From Lolium rigidum (lineage: Eukaryota; Streptophyta; Magnoliopsida; Poales; Poaceae): a stretch of 64,000 nucleotides of DNA. The notes beneath the pieces are model-generated. The model was given only the letters and a program-made list of their open reading frames with translations, searched no databases and was not told the DNA's origin. The position numbers and the translations under genes are program-made. The number at the start of each line of letters is the position of its first letter. The stretch's first letter is position 1. Where the stretch lies: NCBI RefSeq assembly GCF_022539505.1, contig NC_061513.1:179024017-179088016 (forward strand), in the 5' to 3' direction. Below, in pieces: positions 33,583 to 44,300 of this stretch.

Positions 33583-34959
33583 CTAGACTTTCTCATCTCC
33601 ATGCGCCTCCTTGGTTGAAGGAAAGTTCCCATGCTCAACCATCTCAACTCCATGCGCCTCCATAGGTGAAGGGAGAATCCCATGCTCACCATGCTCAACT
33701 CCATCGCCTCCCAAGTCGTCCTCCATCGTGGGCTCCGTAGTGTCGTGGAGAGCTAGGCTCGGATCCACATCATCCTTGAGTTGACCTTGTTGATCTTCAT
33801 CTTGAAGTGTGGGCGCTAAAGGCTTCTTGGTGGCTAGTGCTTGTAGCTTGTCAAAGTAGAGCGTCTTGGCGCTTGGCGTTGTGCATTGCCATGCCACGTG
33901 ACCCTTGGCCTTGCACACCTCACATAGGAGATTGGGACATTCCCGTGGAGGGTGGCCTTGTTGCTTGCACTTGTAGCATCGGAGTCCATAGGCATGTGAC
34001 GAGGTAGGGGCCATTGTGGTGGTGGCACAAGAGGTGGAAGTCGCCTTACGAGGAAGGTATGCGCGATGTGCCCTTGCCATCCTTGGAGTGGTAGGCACCC
34101 TATCATGGTGTTTGTCACCTTCATGTCGAGGCTCTCGTAGTCGTGCTTCATCACCATGTCTTGATGAGTGTCGTCGAAGATCCTTGGGGGATGTTGGTCG
34201 ATGGCGATCATGAAGTGGTTTGTGGCGGCGAAGCTCATGTGGTGACGTATGTCGATGTAGACCATGAGGTGGTAGTGGTCGACGACTATCATGAGATGGT
34301 GTGGGTCGACGACGGTCCTTGCCATGCCGAGATGATGGCTCATGCGACTTGGCATGTTGCTTGCGGCGCCTTGTGGAGCTTGGAGAAGAGTGTCGATGAC
34401 GATCATGTTGTGGATGCTCTTGATGCTCCATATGATGTACTTGAAGTCGACGATGTTGTGCATAAGCACTCTCATGGTGGCGCCTTGTGGAGCTCGGAGA
34501 AGTGTGTCGATGACGCTCATGATGGGGACGCTCTTGACGATCCATAAGATGGTGCCATCGTGGAGGTACTCCATCTTCATATGTAGCTCCATTGGCCAAG
34601 TAGGGGTATGCGGGAGCATCGTCGTTGCTCCTTATGGAGACTAGGTGAGGCTTCGTCACGGTGTTGATGTCGTAGTCGTGGCGTTGCTCCACCATGTCGT
34701 CCATGCTTGATGAGCCATTGTCGATGTAGAGCTCGTCGATGTTGTCCTCAAGGTGGTGCTCCATCATGTCGTCCATGTCGATGATGCTTGGGGAGCCATG
34801 GTTGTTGTCGAGCTCCTCGATGTTGGAGATGCCGGTGATGCTTTCGGAGCCATAGTCGGAGTAGAGCTCCACATGTTCCTCCACATCCGCGATTCTTGAA
34901 GAGGAATCCTCCTCGTAGTGCTCCGTGTACTCCTCTGTATCTTCATCTTCGCTATCCAT
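33583..34959 (-). CDS. ORF1 of nested element: His/Arg-rich nucleocapsid-like Gag
   Basis: 458 aa from the ATG at 34959. The first ~110 residues are very acidic (MDSEDEDTEEYTEHYEEDSS). A long His/Arg/Ser/Pro-rich basic region follows (~140-290; RHRHTSPSSTRRHHES, HGKDRRRPTPSHDSRRP). Next come two intact CCHC zinc knuckles in tandem, CYKCKQQGHPPREC and CEVCKAKGHVAWQC (about 320-355), then an acidic tail with an imperfect repeat (MEAHGVEMVEHG / KEAHGDEKV). No helical capsid (Retrotrans_gag) domain is visible, so it looks like a nucleocapsid without a capsid. RNA binding is inferred from the knuckles. It follows the leader directly and precedes in-frame ORF2. Confidence 0.75.
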   Translation of the reverse strand: MDSEDEDTEEYTEHYEEDSSSRIADVEEHVELYSDYGSESITGISNIEELDNNHGSPSIIDMDDMMEHHLEDNIDELYIDNGSSSMDDMVEQRHDYDINTVTKPHLVSIRSNDDAPAYPYLANGATYEDGVPPRWHHLMDRQERPHHERHRHTSPSSTRRHHESAYAQHRRLQVHHMEHQEHPQHDRHRHSSPSSTRRRKQHAKSHEPSSRHGKDRRRPTPSHDSRRPLPPHGLHRHTSPHELRRHKPLHDRHRPTSPKDLRRHSSRHGDEARLREPRHEGDKHHDRVPTTPRMARAHRAYLPRKATSTSCATTTMAPTSSHAYGLRCYKCKQQGHPPRECPNLLCEVCKAKGHVAWQCTTPSAKTLYFDKLQALATKKPLAPTLQDEDQQGQLKDDVDPSLALHDTTEPTMEDDLGGDGVEHGEHGILPSPMEAHGVEMVEHGNFPSTKEAHGDEKV

Positions 34960-36419
34960 GTTAGCACGATGGTATCTATATGGTGTATGTTAGTGGAAGA
35001 ACACTACCTCGCAACCTTACCGTGGTATGACAAGATTGGGGTGATCCAACAAAACCGAGAGTTAGAACAATTGTATCGGGTACTCACACAAAAACACACG
35101 CAAAAGCTAGCAAATATGGTGTTAGGTGAGTGTGGTGGAAAGCCAAGAGACGAAATCCGAAATCAAGTGTATTGTCAAGAGTGGGTAAAATCCAAAAATT
35201 CAAATGTCAAAGTGATGATCACTATAAACACGGAAAAGATGTGGAACGCACACACGGGATGAGCGGGGTTAGTGCAACCAAAAAGTGAGCGGAAAAGTGT
35301 ATGTAAGGGTGCTCGGTGTCACACTAACATAAGGAGAGGCAAAGCTTTGGTTGCAAATAGAGAGACAACAAGATTCACACGTAGCCTCTCTTCTCTTTTC
35401 TCTCTTTTGCTTAAAAGCTTTTTCTCTTTTGTATTTGGTGGCACTTGCACTCTTTTGTATCTATGGTGGCACTTGCACTCTTTTGTATCTATGATGGCAC
35501 TTGCACTCTTTTTGTGCTTTGCTTTCTTTTTCACGCTCTATGTTAGCGTTAGCTCGCTCTTGCTATCTTGCCACACGAGTTTTGCTTAGAAGCTTGACTC
35601 CACACTACACACACACCTCACAATCGGGGCCACGTGCAATGTCTCGCAACACTCAATAAGCAATGCTCGATAGGATAGATCGCAAAGAAGAGGGGTTACA
35701 AGGGGAAATGCAAGTTATACCTAAGATGTTAGGCGGTGATGAACACACAACTTGCGATGAAGGCGGTGGTGTCAAGAGTACGGTTGCAAGTCCGGGGTGC
35801 CGAGGATGTCGTCGCTTGCTTCGGAGCTGCGGGTTAGTTTCACAAACAAGGCACTCAAACCGGAACAAGCAAACACAAGTTAGTGGAAGAAAAGGGTCAA
35901 AGTAGCTTGGCGGTGGTGGCGGTGGTATGCCGGTGGTGGGTGGTGTCGATGCTCTTGCGGTTGCGGCGGTGTTTATGGGGCCGCAGTGGTGTTTACCGGT
36001 GGTCTGCGGGGGTGACGGAGCTTGCCGGCGGATGAGAGGGGTGGTGGTGGTCGGCGGTGGTGTTGGCAGTGGTGGCGCCCGGTCTGGGGCCCGGTTGACC
36101 GGCCTCTGGACCGGCCTGGCCGGTCTGCAGCCCGGTTGACCGGGTTCTGGGCTGGTTTGCGTTTCTCTCTCCTGTTCTTGAGGAAAAACCAAGCAAATCG
36201 ACCCAAATCGAAGGAAAACGATGGAATTGGGGGCTAGAAGTTGGGGAAATAGTAGATCAAGCACCACAACATCAAATCCATGGACCAAAACCACGCAAAA
36301 CGCAACGAAATCGCAGATCCGTCAAAAGGCAATTTAGGGCTATTTTTGGGGATTTTTGGGGAATTTTTTTTTAAGAGACGAAATTGGGTGGGTGGGAGGT
36401 CAAATCCGCGGAAACCAAA
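34960..36419 (-). other. Long untranslated leader of nested element
   Basis: About 1.45 kb between the primer site and ORF1, without a credible gene. It contains a short CCGGT array (36080-36150) and three near-identical ~27-bp repeats (TTTTGTATCTATGGTGGCAC type, about 35430-35515). Small ORFs here are low complexity. Confidence 0.7.
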
Positions 36420-36433
36420 GGCTGCTGATACCA
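36420..36433 (-). promoter_or_regulatory. Primer binding site of nested element
   Basis: The minus strand reads TGGTATCAGCAGCC, tRNA-Met-like with a mismatch region, 2 nt inside the 5' LTR. Confidence 0.75.
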
Positions 36434-36435
36434 TA

Positions 36436-37486
36436 TGATGAGGTCTAAGACCCCGTTTGTGGCCCGATCTTGCGGTTGACCCGAAATCCAAGGAGGGAGA
36501 GAGGGAGAGCGCGAAGAACACGATGAACACGAAGAACACGAAGAACTCACGCACGCACACCAACCCGATACAATCGATACTTACCCCCGTGGCTCGATGG
36601 ACCACGCCAATAGAATCAACCCGGGAGAGACGCGCGGTAGAATCCCGGAGTGAGAGATCGGTGAGGGAGATGAATCATGGAGTGGGAGAGAGAGTGAGTA
36701 GCACTAGAATCTCACACTCACAAATCCATACATCCATCAAGGGTTGCCTTGGATACAAAGGGGATGAAACCCTAGGGAGACAAAGCTCAAAGTCATGTTT
36801 AAGCCTAAATCTTGTCTAAAGAGGTAAGGGGGCGACCGGGGTGCTTATATAGGCATACAAGGCAGCTCGGGTCGAACGGGTACAAGTTGGTGGGGTCAAA
36901 CCCGTGAAATCCGGTCACAGGGCCGGTTGGACCGGGCCATCCGGTTCCAAACCGGATTCTGGGCCGGACGTGACCGACGGGGCTTCGGGAGCCCCGGGAT
37001 TGCTTCCGGATGGCACCGGTCGACGTTCCGGTTGAAAACCGGCCCGGCCGGTCAGGAGGCCGGTCAGACCGGGCCTGGGACCGGGACCGGGTGGGCCGGT
37101 CATAGGGCCGGTTGACCGGGCCTGGGACCGGCCGGCCTTCCTCCTCCCGCCTCTTCTTCCTCTTCCTTCCTTCTTCCTTCATTCTTCTTCTTCTCTCTTC
37201 CTTGCACCATGGGAGTTCCTTCTCTCCGGTTCCTCGATGACTCTTGTACCTAATGACATGTAACACACCGACATGAGGTAGCATTCCATCCAAGGTATTG
37301 ACGAGGTCGAGTGTCGAGAGAAAGGAGTTCACCTTGACATATATGGCGGGGGTTTGTGTTGTTGGTCCACTTGGGGGACTCCTTGGCCATGGTGTAGCGT
37401 CGATGATAGGCGGGGTTGCGCTTGTTGGTCCACTTGGGGGACTCCTTGGCCATGGTGTAGTGTCGACGATAGGCGGGGCTACATCA
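36436..37486 (-). repeat. 5' LTR of nested element
   Basis: 1051 bp, nearly identical to 30645-31687, with small indels in the CCGGT array. Confidence 0.9.
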
Positions 37487-39009
37487 TTTTGGATGCATCC
37501 TCTTGGCAAGGGACCTTGTCTAGCATGCTCAGCATTGTCTGGTGAGTCTAGAAGACAAGGTCAGAGGGAGAGGTGAGGTCCAGGGGCAGGGGTGGCATGA
37601 TGGTGCTCACCATGCTGACATGGGGTGGCATGGGAGTGGTGCAGAGCTCTCCTTGGGTCAACTATGTCATGGTTATGATCAGTGTGACGAGTCAAGTCTA
37701 AAAGACAAAGTGAGGGTGACCAGAGGGGTAGGATGGCATGGGTTGGCATGGTGATGTCCAATTCAATGGCATGGGCTTGGCATTGATCTTGTGTGCCTAC
37801 TTCTTGTGTAACAAAGGTGCTGCAAGCTTGAGAGGGGTGAGAGGAGTGTGTTTGACAAGGTGAGCATGGTTGGGGAAGGCTAGAGTGTGCACATTTAATC
37901 CAAGTCAAATTGTGTATGTGGCACATGCAATGATGTGGCATGCTTGAGCATGATGATCATGACAAGGTTGTGTCACTTCATTGAGGTGCTTTTAGGGTAC
38001 AAGGTGTACTATCAAGGAGTACAAGAGAGAGAGAGAGGGTAAAAAGCAAAAAAGGGATGGGTAAAGTGAATTGTCCCTCCATTTCACTTTATGTGAACTA
38101 CTCATGTCTCATGCACTTGTCTCTCTTGTGTTTAATTTTGGCCAAACTTCTGCAAGAAGGTGTTCTAAATGAGTTTTGGCAATACTGTGTGGCATTGGTT
38201 TGAAATTTGGAGAGGTTTGGTGAAATTTCTAAAAAGTGGGGGAATCTAGAATCTGTTTCAACATAACATCTTGGGTTGACTAATTTGAGCAATGGTCAAT
38301 GATATGGTCAAGGTGGTCAACACAAAAGTTGTTCAACTTGATGAGGTATTGGATGAGGTGCAAAGAGTTGGCAAGGTTTGGTTTAAGAATCTCCTAATAA
38401 AAGGGCTCAAAGTGGGTATTTTGTTAAAATTGTCACATGTGACCATCATCACATGCAACATGCAAATTTCATTTCTTTGATTTTTGATTTGATTTTCTTG
38501 ACCCAAAAGATGTTGTTGAGTGTTGAGATGGTATAGAAGAGTGATCCAACCATTCACACCAAGTCTTAGGGTCAAAATTCTCAAATTCACAAATTGGCTA
38601 TTTACTCTCATAAGCCTCGAAGTAAAGTTTGGTTTTCTTTTTATTTTCTTTTGTTTCACCTTAGATTTGATTTGTTAAGCACTAGATAGTGTTGATTAAT
38701 GTTTTCGAAACATCTACACACGATAGAAGGGTCTAAGTTAAAGTTTTACAAAAATAGCCATAGGCACATAGGCCCTTTTCTTATTTAATTTCTTTTTATT
38801 TTGTTTCACCTTGAAAGGTGAAAAGAAAGTAAGTTTTAGGGTTTAGGATCATTTTCAAACACTTTAACAAATAAACAAGGCAAAGATCATCAACTACAAG
38901 TATGAGCACTATGCTCCTTATAGGACTTAAATAAAGATTTTGTTGTTTCCAAAATTTGGAATAAGTGAAACTCCTTTTCTTCTTTGTTTTAAAAATTTGG
39001 GATGTTACA

Positions 39010-39014
39010 ACTGC
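39010..39014. repeat. Target site duplication of the Gypsy element, right
   Basis: ACTGC, matching 20327-20331. Confidence 0.9.
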
Positions 39015-39199
39015 TTTCCCGGCCTCGATACTGCGTGTGGCTCCTTTGACTGTAAGGCCGCCTCTTACTTATCTCGTTGTTCATTGATGTGGTAGTGGTA
39101 GTTCATTGATCTGCTAGTGCTTAACGATGTCCATGTGGTAGTGCTAGTTCATTGATATACCTTTGGGCTCCCCTGATCTATCTGCGCCAACTGTGAATG

Positions 39200-39836
39200 C
39201 TCAGCCATGTCTGATTGCAAGCAAACCAGGCATGGTTTGGAAACCTGAGCTATGAAAGTTTGTGATGAACCGGTTGGTTCAGCTCGTCCGTAGCGGCGTC
39301 TGCTTCAACATGGGATTCAAGGAGCCGCGGATGTTCTTACATTCGATGGCGTACATGTCACCACTCTTCAGCTGTACAACCACATCAGAAACTGGAGGAC
39401 AAAGTGGAGCGTCATTATGAAGATGAAATCCGATCGCATTTTGTACTGGAGCGAAGATGGTTGATGCTTCTACGGCGGTGATGAAGGGACGGCAGATGAA
39501 TACATCCAGGTACGAAGCCTCATTGAGTTCCTGCATAGATCTGAAAGTATATATATGTCAATATCGTCCGCACTAACAGTTGTTCCTTGTAGATTGCAGC
39601 ACTACCCGAAGCACCGTCAGTACGTCGGCACCCCGATCACGAACTACGCTCAGATGAAGACGATCTTCACTCCCCGGTTTGTGTGCAAGGTGCAGCTGTT
39701 TCAGCCTAACTTGCTGGCCAGGGCTATCGACTTCATTGCAGACAATGAAGCAGAGTATGTCGTCTACCGTAAGTTGCAGCCACCGGAGTGGAGGAGCTGG
39801 CTTAGGACCTGGCTCCGCAACCAGTTTCCAGCTTAG
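39200..39836 (+). pseudogene. Myb/SANT-like domain gene of the DNA transposon, decayed
   Basis: + strand segments read KFVMNRLVQLVRSGVCF, then after a frameshift TTLQLYNHIRNWRTKWSVI and LYWSEDG followed by a TGA stop, then after a GT...AG intron (about 39511-39593) HYPKHRQYVGTPITNYAQMKTIF. This order (basic helix, YNHLRKWR, W.ED, HPK...TPI.NY.QM..IF) is that of a Myb/SANT-like DNA-binding protein family common in grasses and linked to PIF/Harbinger transposons. The frameshift and stop make it a pseudogene. The terminal part (PNLLARAIDFIADNEAEY to the stop at 39836) is not recognised. The antisense ORF at 39279-39536 is a shadow. Confidence 0.6.
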
Positions 39837-40354
39837 TGCTTCTGCTTCCTTCGTCATGATCTGCTGATTTTGGGAGGTGATCTTGTATCCCTCCATTAGC
39901 TAGGACTTGCTACAACCTGATCCCCGGTCTGTAATGATGAACTTGTTCGAGGTGGTATATACTAACCCCTCGTGTGATGAACCTGTGATGCATCACGAAG
40001 TTGTTGCTTCGCTCGTAATGCATAGCCCACTAAGTAGTTGCTATGTATTATCAGCACCTTTTGTGATGAAACTGAATCTGATGTGTAACCTCATCACTCT
40101 AAGTGAAGGGGTTACCACAACACTGAGCTATCTGCAACCAAAGAGGTTGTGGGTTGCACGAGCAGGAAAGAAAGTACTGTAAACGGGCAACCAAACGATG
40201 GGGCCTGAGTTTCTTCTCCGACGCGCAAAAGGCCGCATAGGCTACCAAACGACCCGGCTTTTATGGCCCATGGCCCGTCCGCGACGCGCAGGTCAGCCCA
40301 TCTCGCTGGCTCACTAAGCCACAAATTAGATACAGACTACCAAACGCGTCCCAA

Positions 40355-41323
40355 AAGACTCGAGTTGTCCAACTTAAGGTTTCTCCAGAGGAAAATCATG
40401 GTCCAGGTCATGGCACCGTCTGTCATCAACATCGGCCATCACAAAGCCCATGAGCATCAACCCCAAAGTCCAAAATTCAGAGCCATGTTTTAAGTTACGG
40501 TGCTTGCAACTATATTTTCGTTCATGTTAAAATTACTTCTGATTCATTTATTTTGAAATAACACTATCGCATGACTGTAGTCCAACGTCTGATATCTCAC
40601 CACACAAGTCCATATTCTAGAACTGCCGCACGTATTCCTTTGATTTTTGTGAGATGTCGCTGGACTGTCCTCACAAGACACAGTTGCCCATCTCTGAAGG
40701 GAACTTGTCCCCTTAACCGAATTCTTGGTAATTTACTGCTGCTTCTTTTTGTTCAAAAAGAGAGTATTAGATCAGGGAACACAGTATCAAAGAAAATCAC
40801 CAGGTGAGGCTCAAATATTAATCACGCAATGTTAACTCAAGCTGTAGGTTCTGAAAACAACTTAAAATATGGCAAAAAAGAATTACAAATATTCTCCAGT
40901 CACTTAAGCAATCGAATTATTATGCAGAGCAACCAGATCACAGTTTCATGAAATATACATACTTCTCGTAAATCGCAATATATGCAACCAACTAATTATT
41001 ATATAGTAGTGTAGGTATGCACCTCTGTGTCTCGCCAGCCTCATGGGTTGAGATGATAGAAATAATCACAAATCTTCTATACAACCATCATATAAGACAT
41101 TACAAAAACGAAGGAGATGAAAGTTATATTCTACAATGTTTCTTACAAACGACTCCCAGCCCCAAAATTCCATATATAACCTCTCTGGACTGTTCCATGT
41201 AATTTTCATACATCAGGTTGGGAAGGGCAAGCGTGCAAAAACCGCAAGGCACCAATCTCCTAGGCTCAAGCCGTTGCAGGTACAACTGGTAGAGTTTTCT
41301 GCTAAAAACTAGAGATCAACTGA
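40355..41323. other. Intergenic sequence downstream of RHD3
   Basis: No gene seen. It probably includes the 3' UTR and polyadenylation region of the RHD3 gene (right part). 40355-40490 may be residual repeat sequence that flanked the DNA transposon before it inserted. Confidence 0.5.
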
Positions 41324-44300
41324 TCATTGGGCTATTGGGCTGGAATATTCAGGTCCATTCTCTGAAGAGGTTATGCTGGAGGATCCTGCTGACGTGACGT
41401 TGCTGTTTGAACTATTCCTTGTTGGTTGAAGTTCCATCTCTCTTTGCGGGGCTGGGGGCTCTGCCCCAGCGTCAGCTAGTCTCTTCAGAATGTTCATTAT
41501 TGTCGGAACAAATTTTGTGGACAGAGAAAGTAGAGCCGGAAGCTGCGTAATATCCAAGCAAAAATAATAGGTTAGATGTTACTTCCTACCAAGAATATAG
41601 CATGACATACTTGTTGCTTTAATACTCACAAATCCGTTTCGGAATTCATTGGCAATGTCTAGTTGAACCCAGAGGGCTTTCCCAACAAGGAAAATTACGA
41701 ACATGACGGCTAGGTAAAATGGATTCCTGTCCATCAAATGAAATCTCAGTCATACCAAATGGATACATGCATTAACAAAAACTCATGCGTGACTCTACAG
41801 ACAAAACAAAGTACCTCAGCAATGTCATAAACTCATTGAACCCAAGTACAGCCATCGCAGCAAGTGCCCATGGAGGAGGCAGCCAGTTGTTGTTTCTCTT
41901 ATTTGCTTCCTTTAGAAGGGAACAGTAAATGATTAGTAACAATACTATACACAAAAATTCATACTATGTAGACCACCTCGCTTCCAAAGAAACTCGCAAA
42001 AGTACTAAACAAAAGGGATTGGAGATGTGGAAACAACGAGAGTTTTGATAGTGCAAGATGAATAATTGGCGAAGTGGTTGTGACTTGTGAGGATACCTGA
42101 GCAGCTATGGCTTGAGTGACGGTATACTCAGTTTCGGCCTTAAATTGTCTCCACAGAGATTTGCACTGGACAGGGGAGATTAAAGTTCTCTCCTCTGGAA
42201 CCTGTTGGTATTAATGGCATCCATTTAGCAAATAACAAAGCAACAATTTGTGGGAAAATGGTCTATGAAAAAGAAAAGAGTATTGCTTCAGCTGACAAAC
42301 ACTAATAAAAATGACACGATGTCCACACACCCTTTCCCATGAACTGGAGGCGAGTGGATCAAGCGATTGGATACTCCTATCTGTAGTCCCAGGCCTCGCA
42401 GCATCAACTAGAGCAAGGGAAAGAGTGTTATCAATGTTGTCGCCGTCTTCATCCAACCGGATTGCAGCCATTGTAGAAAGCAACTTCATGGACTGTACAG
42501 AGAGGAGTATCAAGTTTCAGTTCCTAAACAAATTCTTTCATTTCAAATAGAGAGTTTTAACATTTGACGTACAGCTGAACGAGCAGTTTTAGTAATTGCT
42601 TTTATGTCTTCCTTTCCTGTCCATACCCTTGGCATGGAGTCAGCATCACGACTGAATAACATCGAGAACCTGTACAGTTTTTCACATTTAGATTTCACGC
42701 AGACAATATGTCTCCTTTTTTGAGTTAGATCCGAAGCACGGCTCACCTGTCCTTCATACGGATCAAGACCCTTGCAGCTTCTTCTTTTGCCTTTGACTCA
42801 ACAACGCCCCTTCCATGATTCTCCAGCCTCGAAAGCAGTTCTTTCTCAGTAGCTTCATCGAGCTCAAAAGTTGAAATAGCAGATTCAAGACCTGAAACAG
42901 CAGCTTTTGTCTCACGTTGGAGAAGCTTCCTAATAGCTGGCCAGGTTTCCTCACTGGCTGAATCTAGAAGAGCTTCTACAGGTTCTGCCAGAGCTTTGGT
43001 AAGTTTCCCCTGCAACAGTAGGCCTCAAATTTTAAAAGGGAAAAATATATGTTCTTTGTCATGACAGTTAAACCAATTATTTGATAAGATAAACAAATGA
43101 AATTGGAAACTGAAGGCAACCTCATATCCGGCACAAAGTTCCGAAAGTTTTGCAGCACGGACTGACACCACATGTGCCTCGATGTCACGCTTAAGCTTAT
43201 CCCTAACTTTCGAGGAGTCCCAGTTCACTTGTTCAATAGTAGCATCTGTATAATATCCAGGTCTGTCACTATAAGGTGAATGCATTTATGTTGAAAAGGA
43301 GCAGACTGCAAGTGATAAACTTCCATGGAGTAACAGCATACTTGAAAGCATGTGTCCATTGCTAGTAATATTATAACATTATTACAGTTGGTATTTGAGA
43401 GGTGTCACTACTCTTAGCATAGCAGTACCTCAGATGATCAATAGTGTATCTATCTCAACTGCCATAAAAAGAAAACAAACACCAAATTGGTGATGTTTCT
43501 TACAAGGTTTAACTAAATATTTATGCTTTGCTCCCAGCTCCATCTGGCTGGTGCCATTTCCCAGCAGGTACCAGAAACGTAACTGGTCATTTGTGACATT
43601 TAAGTGTAATAAAATAAAATATTAGCATCAGTCAGAAAAATATCAAGTGAACTGTATGGAATAGTTGGTTCCATGGATGACTGAACTTGAATGTATATAT
43701 TCTTGAGGATTTTAGTTTATGTTATTTATGCCTAGACTAGACAAATGCCTACTGGATCTTGTTTAATTACAATGACCTAGCCAATTCCACACCCAGCACT
43801 CCAGCAGTCCAGCATACTCTAATAACACCAGCCATACCTGGAGTTCGCTGGTTAGCACCATAAATGTGCATTCCTATCACAGCGGAAGACTATCACCTTT
43901 ACAAACACACGAGCAAGTACATTAGCAACATTTCCTAAAGACATACCTTCAGATCCTTTGTCGAACTTCTCCAAGAAAATGCGGACAGAATCGCGAGCAG
44001 CAACAGCAAATCCATCCTTTTCAAGGGCCTTCTCAAAGGAATCCTTAAATGCTTCTAAAGTTCTGGCCCGTAAATGACCCAGAAGAGATTGGTATGCAGG
44101 ATTGACAAGCTAGGACACAAAACGGTTATTCGTGTAAGAACTAAGTCATCAAAGAGAACACTCAACATTTGAAAACAGTCCATAAATTAGCAGGACAACT
44201 AAACAATGAACGAAACATGAGTAAATATCAATGAACAAATTTTGTAGTCAGGATGAGGCAAAAAAAACTGAACATAACATAATTCATGGCAGGAAAACAA

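Larger units (their letters stand above)
30645..37486 (-). mobile_element. Nested non-autonomous Gypsy-like LTR retrotransposon
   Basis: 6842 bp, with LTRs 30645-31687 and 36436-37486 (TGATGAGGTC...CTACATCA on the + strand) and perfect TTTTG duplications. In sense (minus) order it has the 5' LTR, a tRNA-Met-type primer site, a ~1.45-kb leader with CCGGT arrays, ORF1 (two zinc knuckles), ORF2 (acidic), ORF3 (Cys-rich segment plus degenerate reverse transcriptase) and a polypurine tract. No integrase is found. It is younger than the Gypsy LTR it entered. Confidence 0.93.
20332..39009 (-). mobile_element. Gypsy-like LTR retrotransposon with giant LTRs, gag only
   Basis: The + strand borders are TGTCAACACC and GATGTTACA, flanked by a perfect ACTGC duplication. 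LTRs are 20332-25118 (4787 bp) and 27369-39009 (4794 bp once the nested element and one TSD copy are removed). The 2.25-kb internal region carries a tRNA-Met-type primer site, an accessory ORF, gag and a polypurine tract, but no protease, reverse transcriptase or integrase. It must have moved with enzymes supplied by a relative. The LTR start TGTAACATCCC and the residual coding next to the polypurine tract suggest derivation from a chromovirus-type Gypsy by loss of pol. Confidence 0.93.
27369..39009 (-). repeat. Gypsy 5' LTR, split by a nested element
   Basis: Sequence 27369-30644 and 37492-39009 together matches the 4787-bp sister LTR. The interruption at 30645-37486 is a second retrotransposon with its own TSD. 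Confidence 0.92.
19624..40351 (+). mobile_element. TIR DNA transposon, probably PIF/Harbinger-like, split by a Gypsy element
   Basis: The left end reads GGGCGCGTTTGGTAG and the right end, inverted, GGACGCGTTTGGTAG, flanked by CAA at 19621-19623 and 40352-40354. Subterminal copies of CGTTTGGT[TA][AG]CC occur near both ends. Without the inserted Gypsy element it would be about 2.0 kb (19624-20331 plus 39015-40351). It carries remnants of a Myb/SANT-like gene typical of grass PIF/Harbinger-associated families. No transposase is seen, so it looks non-autonomous. The superfamily is inferred from the 3-bp flanks and the gene type. CAA is not the usual TWA target, so the call is tentative. Confidence 0.65.

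Noticed and set aside
33834..34619. 261-aa minus-strand ORF overlapping ORF1
   Set aside because: Shadow frame of the His/Arg-rich ORF1, which has real zinc knuckles.
20332..39009. Two independent copies of a 4.8-kb segmental duplication
   Set aside because: The copies are the two LTRs of a single element: they carry TG...CA ends, a primer site, a polypurine tract and flanking ACTGC duplications.
39279..39536. 85-aa minus-strand ORF in the DNA transposon
   Set aside because: The plus strand of the same region encodes the Myb/SANT-like segment, so this is its antisense shadow.
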